Source of the DNA: an uncultured Bacteroidota bacterium
Lineage (GTDB): Bacteria > Bacteroidota > Bacteroidia > Chitinophagales > Chitinophagaceae
Assembly: GCA_903933995.1 (NCBI GenBank)
Contig: CAIZMD010000298.1
Location: forward strand, 1-9,320
Length of the DNA: 9,320 bases
Direction of reading: 5' to 3'
In this document: positions 1-7,015 of the stretch, in pieces
Numbering within the stretch: the first letter of the stretch is position 1
Layout of the letters: each line of letters opens with the position of its first letter
Notes under the pieces: model-generated
The model's database searches: none
What the model saw: only the letters and a program-made list of their open reading frames with translations
What the model was told of the DNA's origin: nothing
Program-made: the position numbers and the translations under genes

Positions 1-443
1 ATCATACCAACTTGCGGAATAATAAAATTCCCATCTGCTACCTGACGCATTTCTTCACTTACCCCATCGTGTTCATTACCAAAGACCAATGCCACGGAAC
101 TTGCAGCAAAATCAATATCATATAAGTCAATCGCGTCTGAAGAGAGATGGGTGGTTAGTATAGTTTGATACAATGGACGAATCACATTCATGCATGCTTC
201 TACTGAATCAAATTGGTGGATGGTTAACCATTTAGCCGCACTACTGCTGCTTTTGGGCCCAAACCTAGGATGTTTGGGTATAGTAGTGGTAATAATATAA
301 ATGTCTTGAATTCCTACAGCATCGCAGGTGCGCATCACTGCAGATATATTGTGAGGATCTTCTACATTTTCCAAAACAACCGCCAAGTTGAATTGCCTTT
401 TTGTTAATACTGATTCAAACTTTGCTAGCCTTTCCGATGTCAT
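1..443 (-). CDS. trmH: tRNA (guanosine(18)-2'-O)-methyltransferase TrmH, C-terminus cut by window edge
   Basis: SpoU/TrmH-family (SPOUT, trefoil-knot) RNA methyltransferase. By family knowledge it puts a 2'-O-methyl group on G18 in the tRNA D-loop, using S-adenosylmethionine. I translated 147 residues from the ATG at 443. SpoU motif 1 is NISAVMRTCDAVG (about 32-44), with the conserved Arg38. Motif 2 is LVFGNEHDGVSEE (119-131). Motif 3 begins as IIPQVGM (141-147), and the window edge cuts it before the expected SLN segment. The stretch ILTTHLSSDAIDLYDIDF (95-112) aligns closely with E. coli TrmH (ILATHLSDNAVDFREIDY, from memory), which favours TrmH over other SpoU enzymes such as RlmB. Roughly the last 25-70 residues lie outside the window. 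No Shine-Dalgarno is visible before the start. The gene diverges from the membrane-protein gene at 706. Confidence 0.88.
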   Translation of the reverse strand, partial: MTSERLAKFESVLTKRQFNLAVVLENVEDPHNISAVMRTCDAVGIQDIYIITTTIPKHPRFGPKSSSSAAKWLTIHQFDSVEACMNVIRPLYQTILTTHLSSDAIDLYDIDFAASSVALVFGNEHDGVSEEMRQVADGNFIIPQVGM

Positions 444-647
444 GAGTTAAAAATGAGTGTAAAACTATCCTTTTCTAAGAATGTGCTCTAAAAAAATAGT
501 CTCAACTCCCTCAAAAATGAAAATCGCAACGAAAAACCCTCCGAATTTGTTGTATTTCCCTACAAACTATCTGGTATTTTTAGCAGTTTTTAACCATTTT
601 TTACCATAAAAAGAAACAACCTATTGTTTAATTACTATTTTTATATG

Positions 648-683
648 CGCCCTAATCCAGCGCAACGCCTTAATCCAGCGTAA
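648..683. repeat. Two-copy 18-bp tandem repeat upstream of the membrane-protein gene
   Basis: Copies at 648-665 and 666-683 share 16 of 18 bases, with a common core TAATCCAGCG at 653-662 and 671-680. They lie 22 bp before the ATG at 706. A tiny ORF (ATG 645 to TAA 683, MRPNPAQRLNPA) spans them exactly, but nothing shows it is translated. The repeat could be a duplicated operator or simply slippage. The rest of the 444-705 gap is AT-rich, and I see no RNA gene in it. A lone TATTTTTA at 636-643 resembles a Bacteroidota -7 box but has no convincing -33 partner. Confidence 0.6.
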
Positions 684-708
684 CCGTAACCCAAACGTAC
701 CCCCAATG
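684..708 (+). repeat. C-rich motif, left copy (overlaps start codon of the 706 gene)
   Basis: The motif is CCGTAACCC, a short spacer, then GTACCCCC and AATG, whose ATG is the start codon of the membrane-protein gene. A similar string follows that gene at 1272-1293: CCGTAACCC, then GTACCCC and AATG. The shared blocks are 9 bp and 7 bp plus the AATG. The spacers differ in length, so this is similarity rather than an exact repeat. C-runs stand out in this AT-rich background. Confidence 0.4.
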
Positions 709-1242
709 TTAAACACAGACAATGTTCGTGGAGAACATATATTGTGGCTTACCCCCATGATATATACCTGGCTGGCTAGCTTTACAGCTCCAGTACAAAT
801 GGTCCTGTTCTTCTTTGATAACACGTACTACGTGTTGAGTTTTTTGACAAGTGCCATCGTTTTCATCGTCCTGATTGGAGTACCCTACATGCTCCACAAA
901 CATTTCAGAGAAAATGAAACCAGAAGTATTATCATCTCATGGATGCATATCCTGAGCTCTGTTTTTTTAATGCTTGGCATTTTGATGATTTACACATACA
1001 CCCCCCCTATTAACCGTGAATGGAGGTACTACCCCATCATGAGTCCAAATTTTGAAAGATGGAGAACCATGAATGACATGGCAATCATCCTATTTCAATT
1101 ATTTGTAGGAGTACAAATCCTATTCTCCGTGTATGGTTTAACCAAACTATATTATCAGAGAAAGGACGAACAAAAAAGACTCCAAGATTTGGAGTATGCT
1201 TACGAGATGAATCCAATGGTGAATCAGATTTCCAAATACTGA
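706..1242 (+). CDS. Hypothetical polytopic membrane protein (about 4 TM segments)
   Basis: I do not recognise this 178-residue protein. Hydrophobic segments lie near residues 11-36 (weaker, aromatic-rich), 41-62, 74-98 and 122-147. The short linker at 63-73 contains HKHFRENETR and the C-terminal tail from about 151 is strongly charged (QRKDEQKRLQDLEYAYE). By the positive-inside rule this suggests both termini face the cytoplasm. The loop at about 99-121 would be outside and is rich in Pro, Arg, Tyr and Trp. There is no signal-peptide cleavage motif, metal-binding cluster or catalytic motif. The ATG at 706 is the first in-frame ATG after the stop at 607; Met18 (757) is the only sensible alternative. 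No Shine-Dalgarno is visible. The gene is monocistronic in the window, divergent from trmH and convergent with the epimerase gene, with a shared terminator downstream. The absence of a competing good ORF and the coherent topology support a real gene. Confidence 0.7.
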   Translation: MLNTDNVRGEHILWLTPMIYTWLASFTAPVQMVLFFFDNTYYVLSFLTSAIVFIVLIGVPYMLHKHFRENETRSIIISWMHILSSVFLMLGILMIYTYTPPINREWRYYPIMSPNFERWRTMNDMAIILFQLFVGVQILFSVYGLTKLYYQRKDEQKRLQDLEYAYEMNPMVNQISKY

Positions 1243-1271
1243 CACTATTGTTTATCATAAAATAAACCGGC

Positions 1272-1293
1272 CCGTAACCCCGGTACCCCAATG
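1272..1293 (+). repeat. C-rich motif, right copy (after the membrane-protein gene)
   Basis: Resembles the string at 684-708: CCGTAACCC and GTACCCC followed by AATG. Here the ATG (1291) would open only a 15-codon ORF that runs through the terminator hairpin to TAG at 1336-1338, so translation is unlikely. It contains the palindrome GGTACC at 1282-1287. Confidence 0.4.
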
Positions 1294-1300
1294 AAACAAA

Positions 1301-1326
1301 AAAGCCGGAGATTTCTCCGGCTTTTT
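1301..1326. terminator. Bidirectional intrinsic terminator between convergent genes
   Basis: A perfect 10-bp stem AAAGCCGGAG (1301-1310) and CTCCGGCTTT (1315-1324) with an ATTT loop, followed by T's to 1326. The A-run at 1298-1303 gives the matching U-tract on the minus strand. The hairpin lies 59 bp after the stop of the rightward membrane-protein gene and 9 bp after the stop of the leftward epimerase gene, so it can end both transcripts. Confidence 0.9.
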
Positions 1327-1334
1327 AATTTGTT

Positions 1335-2351
1335 TTAGAATTGGACTCGAATACCCAGTCCAGCTGATCCCTCTATTGTTACGGCACCATTTTCAAAACG
1401 AATACCAGTTGCCATATCTTGGCTTAATAATAATGGACCATCCATGTCTACATAGTCTAGTTGTGGCAGAAAATTGGCCACTGCGGCAGCGCCAATACTA
1501 GATTCGTTCATACTACCCATCATAATTTTCATTCCCAATTCCCTGCCTTTTTGAATCATTCTTCTAGCGGGTGTAAGACCACTACATTTGGTCAATTTTA
1601 TATTGATGCCATGAAAATGATTGGCACAACGCAAAACGTCTTGTTCAAACACACAGGATTCATCTGCAAATAAAGGCAATGGAGATTCCTGAAATAACTG
1701 TTTCATCCCCTCCCAATTGTCTTTAGCAAGTGGTTGTTCAATCATTTCAACCCCAAGTTCAGCTAATTGAGGAATCTTTTCTTGGGCTTCTTCCAAAGTC
1801 CAACCCGCATTGGCGTCTATTCTTAAAACAGCATCTGTTGCAGACCTAAGTGCTTTGATAATAGGAATATCTTGATCTGTACCCAATTTGACCTTATATA
1901 TAGGCCATGGCTGCTCTTTCATTTTAGACAGCATTGTATCAATACTATCTATCCCAATGGTATAATCAGTTACAGGTGTGTTTTCCCAAGCTGTATTCCA
2001 CAACTGATAGAGCTTCTTTCCCTTCATTTGTCCAAACAAATCCCAAGCCGCCATGTCTAATGCACAAACCAAGAATGGATTCTCTGGTAAGAGATGGTGC
2101 AAATAATGCCAATACCTTTCTGGATCTGTTAGTGCAAATTTTTCAACCATTTGTTTTTTAGATTCCAAATCGGCCACCATCTGCTCTACGGTAATATTGT
2201 AATAACCTATAGCAGGTGCTTCTCCAAAGCCAATAAAATTTCCTATGGAAAGTGCCACCACCAAAGAAGGTTGATGGGTTTTGGTTCTGCCATTTGAAAT
2301 AGTAAACGGGTATTTAAATGGAAGTTCCTTTTGCCAATATTGCAATATCAT
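1335..2351 (-). CDS. Dipeptide epimerase (L-Ala-D/L-Glu epimerase type), enolase superfamily
   Basis: 338 residues, a normal length for this family. The N-terminal capping domain (about 1-125) is followed by the (beta/alpha)8 barrel of the muconate-lactonizing subgroup. Visible active-site elements are the KxK motif YKVKL (Lys153/Lys155, the latter the likely base) and the Mg ligands Asp179 (in RIDANAGW), Glu205 (in EQP) and Asp230 (in ADES). The opposing lysine is in NIKLTK (Lys252/Lys255). The DMDG motif (Asp302, Asp304) matches the DxD that binds the dipeptide amino group in Ala-Glu epimerases. Two lysines on opposite faces fit 1,1-proton-transfer epimerisation. The family role is to convert L-Ala-D-Glu released from murein into L-Ala-L-Glu for reuse in the cytoplasm; the exact dipeptide cannot be read from sequence. 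It starts at ATG 2351, 30 bp after the malQ stop with no promoter seen between, so the two are probably co-transcribed. Confidence 0.88.
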   Translation of the reverse strand: MILQYWQKELPFKYPFTISNGRTKTHQPSLVVALSIGNFIGFGEAPAIGYYNITVEQMVADLESKKQMVEKFALTDPERYWHYLHHLLPENPFLVCALDMAAWDLFGQMKGKKLYQLWNTAWENTPVTDYTIGIDSIDTMLSKMKEQPWPIYKVKLGTDQDIPIIKALRSATDAVLRIDANAGWTLEEAQEKIPQLAELGVEMIEQPLAKDNWEGMKQLFQESPLPLFADESCVFEQDVLRCANHFHGINIKLTKCSGLTPARRMIQKGRELGMKIMMGSMNESSIGAAAVANFLPQLDYVDMDGPLLLSQDMATGIRFENGAVTIEGSAGLGIRVQF

Positions 2352-2381
2352 GCCAAGATGTTTAAAACATTCAACGGTTAA

Positions 2382-5231
2382 CTATCTGCCGCTTGCTTGT
2401 ATAGACTGGGCAAAACTTTCATTAAAGTTAGTTGCTTCCATGAGTTGTTCCAAAGTCATTTGCATTCGATACCTCCAGTAATGTTGAGGATTAGCTGGTA
2501 TATTAATACGTTCGTCATTGGGATTCTCTCTACGCAGTGTAACGTCCATTCCAAGAAGATCTTGCAATTGAAATACACTCCACATAGCGGGAGAATACAA
2601 GTGCTGTAAAACAATGGCTTTGTTAATCCATGCTTCACAGAAAAAAGGCGCTTCACCCCATTGACCTAATTCGGCATTATAAAACTGTTGGGTAGCCGTT
2701 CTATCTTCTTCCCACCAGCCTCTAATGGTACTCATATCATGGGTAGATGGTGTAACCACACTTAGATATGGCGCATCATTGGGATGAAAAAATTGCTTTT
2801 GAGAATCTTTGGGCATCCGTTGAATCTCTAAACTCAATAAACCCAATTGCTGCATTACATCAGGAACACAGGATGGCACCATACCCAAATCTTCACCACA
2901 AACCAACATATTGGTGACCCTCTTTAATGCCGGCAATTTTTGCATAGCTTCTTGCTTCCAAAAATCGTCCTGTCTTTTAAAGAAATAATCTAAGTACAAA
3001 CTTTTTAATTCAGCTTGTGTATGACTATCCAAGTTTCGGAATGAACTGGTTGACTCCATTCCAAATCTAAAATGGAATTGTTGACCTTGTGAACCCTGCA
3101 CCTCAAATAAAAGTACATTGCTAATTAAATCATACAATCCTTGTTTTAGTTTTTGATGAAAATCATCCTGTGGTAATGAACTAAAATGGGCTTCTACTTT
3201 GCGTTGGGTATTAAAAACAGCTTGTAGTTTGTATCCTCCAAATCCGTCCTTTTCAAGGAAGTCTTGTTTTACCGATTCATTATCATAGCCAAAGATCTCC
3301 CACAAAATATTTTCATTGATATAAGGGCTAGTATATCTATAAAAGTCAAACCAAATATGTTTGCTATTGAATTCGTTTATATGAATAGAAATAGCAGGTA
3401 CAAAATAACCCATTATGCCTTCTACGGCATCCATAGGAATGCTCCAAATTCTAAAAAATCCTAGAATATGGTCAATTCTAAATGCATCAAAATAGTAATG
3501 CATTTGTTCAAATCTTTGTTTCCACCAAGCAAAGCCATTCTCCAACATTTTATGCCAATTATAAGTTGGAAAACCCCAATTCTGACCCTTTATAGCAAAA
3601 CCATCTGGAGGAGCACCTGCCTGCATACCCATATGGTATAAATCAGGATGTTGCCATGCGTCTGCGCCATAGCGATAAATACCAATGGGAATATCACCTT
3701 TTACGATAATACCATTTTGGTGGGCATATTCAGTAGCTGATTTAAGTTGTAAATGAAGTTGGTATTGTATAAAATAATGCAAACAAATGCCATCATAGGC
3801 ATCTGACCCTTCTTGGATTAATTCAGCAATTTCATCAGCTTGATAATGCTGGTAAGATGGCCACTGATTAAAATCGGCTGTGCCATAATTATCGCGTAAG
3901 TAACAAAATACACTATAGGGCTCTAACCAATGCTTATTCAATTCAAAATAATGGGCAAAATCTGCATTCTTTTGAAAGCTGTTTTTTTGTGTCACAAAAA
4001 CCTCTCGCAAGAACTCAAGCTTAATTTGATTCACCGTTTCATAATCTACTTCATCTAACTCATTCAAACCGGCGTGTTCTCTTTTGATTCTATCTAAAGA
4101 AACTTGGGTTTTCTTATCAGCCAATAAATCCAAGTTTAAAAACATAGGATGTAATGCAAATGCGGAAATAGCTGCATAAGGATAAGAATCTGTCCAAGTA
4201 TGGGTGGCGGTGGTATCATTTACAGGCAAGATTTGAATCATTTTCAATCCAACTTGCTTGGCCCAATCAACCAATACTTTAAGATCTGTAAATTCTCCAA
4301 CACCCAAACTTTTTTCAGTTCTTAAACTAAATACGGGAATGGCTACACCTGCTCCCTTCCAATTTAAATTGGGAAGCACCATGAACCCATCATGTATTAA
4401 AGTTTGTTCTTCAGGCAAATTGATGTCATATAAAACCCTGTTATTGCCTTGTTCAAACTGTAGAAATTGCTTGGTCTGCGTATCATAAATCCCATACTTA
4501 TAAGCCATGGGAAAGAGTTCTTTTGAAAGGTCTAATGAAACACTATAATAGGCATCGTCATCTTGCCTAGCTAGCAAAATGGGCTTGTCTGTTTCCCATT
4601 TATTTAGTCCCTTGCAACTTCCTAATAAACAAACCGTCTGACCTTTGGGAAGCAACGGGGTTTTTACCCTAAATACATGGGTAGTCTTTTTGGGAATAGC
4701 AACTGTAACAGGAGTCCTATTGGCCTTTAAAAGCACATTGGCAAAGGGTTCTGTATAAAATGCATTTTCAAAATAACCTCCAAAATTCCAGGAATCAATA
4801 CTAATTAAATGTGCACATTTCCAATGCCCAGGAACTATTCTTTTATCATTTCCTGCGTCTATGCTATTGGTACCATCTGCATTTTGTAGAATGTACTGGT
4901 ATTGTAAATCATGTTCTAATCCATTGGCACCAAAGTCAATATTGATAGCCCATAAATCATCATTTTGGTATTCTAAAGGAATTGCTTTTTGCAAGTCTCC
5001 ATTACCTAAGGAAGGATGATTTCCTGTGATCAAAATAGATTGCCCATAAACTGTATGGTATCTTAATTGAAATCGAATGGTTGACAGACGAATATCACTT
5101 GACTTGTCCAATACTATATTTGTTTGGGCTGATTTTTTTGTTGGTGCTTTGGCTACCACTTTCTTGGGTGTAGCTTTTTTAACCGCTGGCTTTACAGGCG
5201 ATTTTGCAATCCTCTTTTTTTCCGTATCCAA
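2382..5231 (-). CDS. malQ: 4-alpha-glucanotransferase (amylomaltase), GH77, DPE2-like with tandem CBM20 domains
   Basis: 949 residues, far longer than a minimal MalQ (about 500-700) and close to plant DPE2 and the long Bacteroidota MalQ type. Order: a basic Lys/Ala/Pro tail (1-40, 11 Lys); CBM20-like module 1 (about 50-135); CBM20-like module 2 (about 185-272, with LLGSCKGLNKWETDKP and FEQGNNR); GH77 catalytic domain (about 293-935). GH77 marks are DSYPY (348-352), KGDIPIGI (511-518), GQNWGFPTYNW (549-559), nucleophile Asp587 in FRIDH, acid/base Glu780 in CGEDLG and Asp832 in STHD. From the nucleophile to the acid/base is 193 residues, against 47 in Thermus amylomaltase (Asp293/Glu340, from memory), which is the large insert typical of DPE2. 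Family reaction: transfers glucosyl or maltosyl units between alpha-1,4-glucans and releases glucose from maltose; no signal peptide, so cytoplasmic. The start is TTG at 5231: a stop lies in frame at 5258-5256 with no ATG between, and the first internal Met after this start is Met242. A GAGG sits 3 bases before the TTG. Confidence 0.92.
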   Translation of the reverse strand: MDTEKKRIAKSPVKPAVKKATPKKVVAKAPTKKSAQTNIVLDKSSDIRLSTIRFQLRYHTVYGQSILITGNHPSLGNGDLQKAIPLEYQNDDLWAINIDFGANGLEHDLQYQYILQNADGTNSIDAGNDKRIVPGHWKCAHLISIDSWNFGGYFENAFYTEPFANVLLKANRTPVTVAIPKKTTHVFRVKTPLLPKGQTVCLLGSCKGLNKWETDKPILLARQDDDAYYSVSLDLSKELFPMAYKYGIYDTQTKQFLQFEQGNNRVLYDINLPEEQTLIHDGFMVLPNLNWKGAGVAIPVFSLRTEKSLGVGEFTDLKVLVDWAKQVGLKMIQILPVNDTTATHTWTDSYPYAAISAFALHPMFLNLDLLADKKTQVSLDRIKREHAGLNELDEVDYETVNQIKLEFLREVFVTQKNSFQKNADFAHYFELNKHWLEPYSVFCYLRDNYGTADFNQWPSYQHYQADEIAELIQEGSDAYDGICLHYFIQYQLHLQLKSATEYAHQNGIIVKGDIPIGIYRYGADAWQHPDLYHMGMQAGAPPDGFAIKGQNWGFPTYNWHKMLENGFAWWKQRFEQMHYYFDAFRIDHILGFFRIWSIPMDAVEGIMGYFVPAISIHINEFNSKHIWFDFYRYTSPYINENILWEIFGYDNESVKQDFLEKDGFGGYKLQAVFNTQRKVEAHFSSLPQDDFHQKLKQGLYDLISNVLLFEVQGSQGQQFHFRFGMESTSSFRNLDSHTQAELKSLYLDYFFKRQDDFWKQEAMQKLPALKRVTNMLVCGEDLGMVPSCVPDVMQQLGLLSLEIQRMPKDSQKQFFHPNDAPYLSVVTPSTHDMSTIRGWWEEDRTATQQFYNAELGQWGEAPFFCEAWINKAIVLQHLYSPAMWSVFQLQDLLGMDVTLRRENPNDERINIPANPQHYWRYRMQMTLEQLMEATNFNESFAQSIQASGR

Positions 5232-5250
5232 GGTCCTCGTTTTTGTACTG

Positions 5251-5281
5251 TAAAGCTAATTAAAACAATGTGTATTTCAAA
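5251..5281 (-). promoter_or_regulatory. Putative Bacteroidota-type promoter for malQ
   Basis: Reading the minus strand: TTTG (5281-5278), a 19-bp spacer, then TAGCTTTA (5258-5251). This matches the Bacteroidota pattern TTTG-N19-TAnnTTTG in all but the last base. Transcription would start near 5244-5248, leaving a leader of about 13-17 nt before the TTG at 5231. It lies in the 70-bp gap after the oxidoreductase gene, so malQ and the epimerase could be expressed on their own. Confidence 0.5.
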
Positions 5282-5301
5282 CACAATAAATGCCCATTAT
5301 T

Positions 5302-6900
5302 TTAGCCTAGGACCAATTCTGCCGCTTTTTCACCAATCATGATAACAGCGGCATTGGTATTTCCAGATACAATGGTAGGCATGATTGAAGCATCGGCCAC
5401 CCGTAATTTTCTAATTCCTATTACTTGAAGACTGGGATTAACCACCGCCATAGCGTCTTGACCCATTTTGCAGGTTCCTACGGGATGATAGAGGGTTTCC
5501 AAACTTTTCAAGATATGTTCCATCAGCTGTTCATCAGAAGCTGGAAGGGCTGGAAAAGCAACTCCCTCCGGGCAAATGGATTTAAAGCTATCTGTATTAA
5601 CAAGGGCAATAGCTTGTTTTAAAGCTTTTAGCAATAATTCCTTGTCTTTGGGACTACTGAGTAAATTGGGTTGGATAATGGGAGCTTCCTTTGGATTGGC
5701 ACTATTTAATGCAATATACCCCCTACTCTCTGGTCTAATTAAAATGGATAAAATACCAAACCCATCTTGTTTGGCAAAGGTTTCTAAACGATACATATCA
5801 GTTGAATAATCATTTGCAATGCCTATTGGTGCAAAATGAAGTTGTATATCAGGCCTATCTAGTGCATCATCCGATTTGATAAATGCATTGGCTTCTAAGG
5901 GACTATTTCCCAATGGGCCTTTTTTAAACAACTGGTGTTGTAGTAAAGCTTTGAACATATTCCATGGCTTGATCAGGCTATTACCTGTTGGCAGATTGGA
6001 TAAGCCACTTACCCCAGACCAAACATGGTCTTGTAGGTTTTTCCCAACTCCGGGAAGGTGTTTTAACACATCAATTCCATGCATTCTTAATTCAGCTTGG
6101 TCTCCAATGCCAGATAGCATGAGTAGCTGGGGCGATTGCAAAGCACCCGTACAGAGAATCACCTCTTTGTTACAATTGATTCTCTCTGAATTGCTATCAT
6201 GGGTTAATACTTCTACCCCAACAGCAGCCCCATCTTCTATGATCACTCTTTTAACCAATGTTCCCGTTCTTACAGTAAGATTGGGTCTATTCATCACAGG
6301 TTTTAAAAAAGCCTTTGCCGTACTATGTCGTTGGTTGTTTTTAATGGTGAATTGTAAAAGGCTAGCTCCTATTTGATCCTCCCCATTATAATCAGGATTT
6401 TCTGGGATCCCATTTTCTTTGCAGGCATCAATAAAAACAGCCGCCAATTCTGAAGGTTGTTTGGAAAAAGTGACATTCAATAATCCATCTTGACCATGAT
6501 AGGGTTCTCCCAATTGTTCATTGGATTCTGACTTTTTGAAAAGCGGTAACACGGATGCATAATCCCAACCAGGATTGCCCAAAGATGCCCACTGGTCAAA
6601 ATCTGCCTTATTGCCCCTAACATAAGCCATGGCATTGGTTGAGCTGCTGCCTCCTAAGGTTTTGCCTCTTGGAATAAAGATTTTTCTGCCTAAAACATGG
6701 TCTTGTGGTTCAGTCCAGAAAGCCCAATCAACATCACTATGATTTAACTTGGTATATGCGCCGGGAATATGAATTTCTAATTTCTTATCTGGCTTTCCGG
6801 CTTCTATGAGTAGCACTTTGTTAGTCTTTTGCTCACTTAATCTATTGGCCAAAACAGCACCTGCAGAACCTGCCCCCACTATAATATAATCGTACGACAT
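5302..6900 (-). CDS. GMC-family FAD-dependent oxidoreductase (choline dehydrogenase-like)
   Basis: 532 residues from the ATG at 6900. A longer reading from TTG at 6918 adds six residues, but GMC enzymes typically begin, as here, right before the beta-strand of the Rossmann fold. FAD-binding VGAGSAG is at 8-14, with the ribose-binding acidic residue in LLIEAG (Glu33). GMC signature 1 lies around RGKTLGGSSSTNAMAYVRG (78-96) and signature 2 around GALQSPQLLMLSGIG (252-266). The C-terminal active site has YHPVGTCKMG with His472 and SGNTNAA with Asn516, the His/Asn pair seen in choline dehydrogenase/oxidase-type members. The family oxidises alcohols to aldehydes or ketones; the substrate cannot be assigned, and no betaine-aldehyde dehydrogenase or cytochrome partner is nearby. 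No signal peptide is visible, so it is probably cytoplasmic. It diverges from the carboxylase gene at 7016. No terminator is visible before malQ, so read-through is possible. Confidence 0.9.
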   Translation of the reverse strand: MSYDYIIVGAGSAGAVLANRLSEQKTNKVLLIEAGKPDKKLEIHIPGAYTKLNHSDVDWAFWTEPQDHVLGRKIFIPRGKTLGGSSSTNAMAYVRGNKADFDQWASLGNPGWDYASVLPLFKKSESNEQLGEPYHGQDGLLNVTFSKQPSELAAVFIDACKENGIPENPDYNGEDQIGASLLQFTIKNNQRHSTAKAFLKPVMNRPNLTVRTGTLVKRVIIEDGAAVGVEVLTHDSNSERINCNKEVILCTGALQSPQLLMLSGIGDQAELRMHGIDVLKHLPGVGKNLQDHVWSGVSGLSNLPTGNSLIKPWNMFKALLQHQLFKKGPLGNSPLEANAFIKSDDALDRPDIQLHFAPIGIANDYSTDMYRLETFAKQDGFGILSILIRPESRGYIALNSANPKEAPIIQPNLLSSPKDKELLLKALKQAIALVNTDSFKSICPEGVAFPALPASDEQLMEHILKSLETLYHPVGTCKMGQDAMAVVNPSLQVIGIRKLRVADASIMPTIVSGNTNAAVIMIGEKAAELVLG

Positions 6901-6958
6901 AGTATAAATATAGTTCAATTATTGCAGCTATTAAGTTCAAGTTAAAATCAAGGGGGGC

Positions 6959-6993
6959 TTTGACATATAAGCCAGTACTTGACCCTATATTTG
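6959..6993 (+). promoter_or_regulatory. Putative Bacteroidota-type promoter for the acyl-CoA carboxylase gene
   Basis: An exact TAnnTTTG match (TATATTTG, 6986-6993) follows a TTTG at 6959-6962 with a 23-bp spacer, at the long end of the accepted range. Transcription would begin near 6998-7001, giving a leader of roughly 15 nt before the ATG at 7016. There is no Shine-Dalgarno in that leader. Confidence 0.55.
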
Positions 6994-7015
6994 CTATACT
7001 AACAAATGTTCGCAT

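Noticed and set aside
460..467. TAGTTTTA on the minus strand as a -7 box for trmH
   Set aside because: It matches seven of eight TAnnTTTG positions at a sensible distance from the ATG, but there is no TTTG or TTG at 19-23 bp upstream; such boxes are common by chance in AT-rich DNA.
1291..1338. 15-codon ORF (MKQKSRRFLRLFNLF)
   Set aside because: It is made by the terminator hairpin and its T-run, and overlaps the epimerase stop codon; no sign of translation.
5270..5286. Short inverted repeat TGTGT/ACACA
   Set aside because: A 5-bp AT-rich stem with a 7-base loop and no T-run is too weak to call a terminator or an operator.
5876..6376. A 166-codon open frame on the plus strand
   Set aside because: It lies wholly antisense within the well-supported GMC oxidoreductase gene and has no recognisable motifs or coherent domain pattern; it is a by-product of that gene's codon use.
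6901..6918. Extended TTG start for the GMC oxidoreductase, and a TATATTTA box at 6905-6912 (minus strand)
   Set aside because: The six extra residues precede the canonical N-terminal strand and the ATG at 6900 fits the family. The box has no -33 element at normal spacing (nearest TTG is 25 bp away) and would imply a leaderless message, so it is not listed as a promoter.
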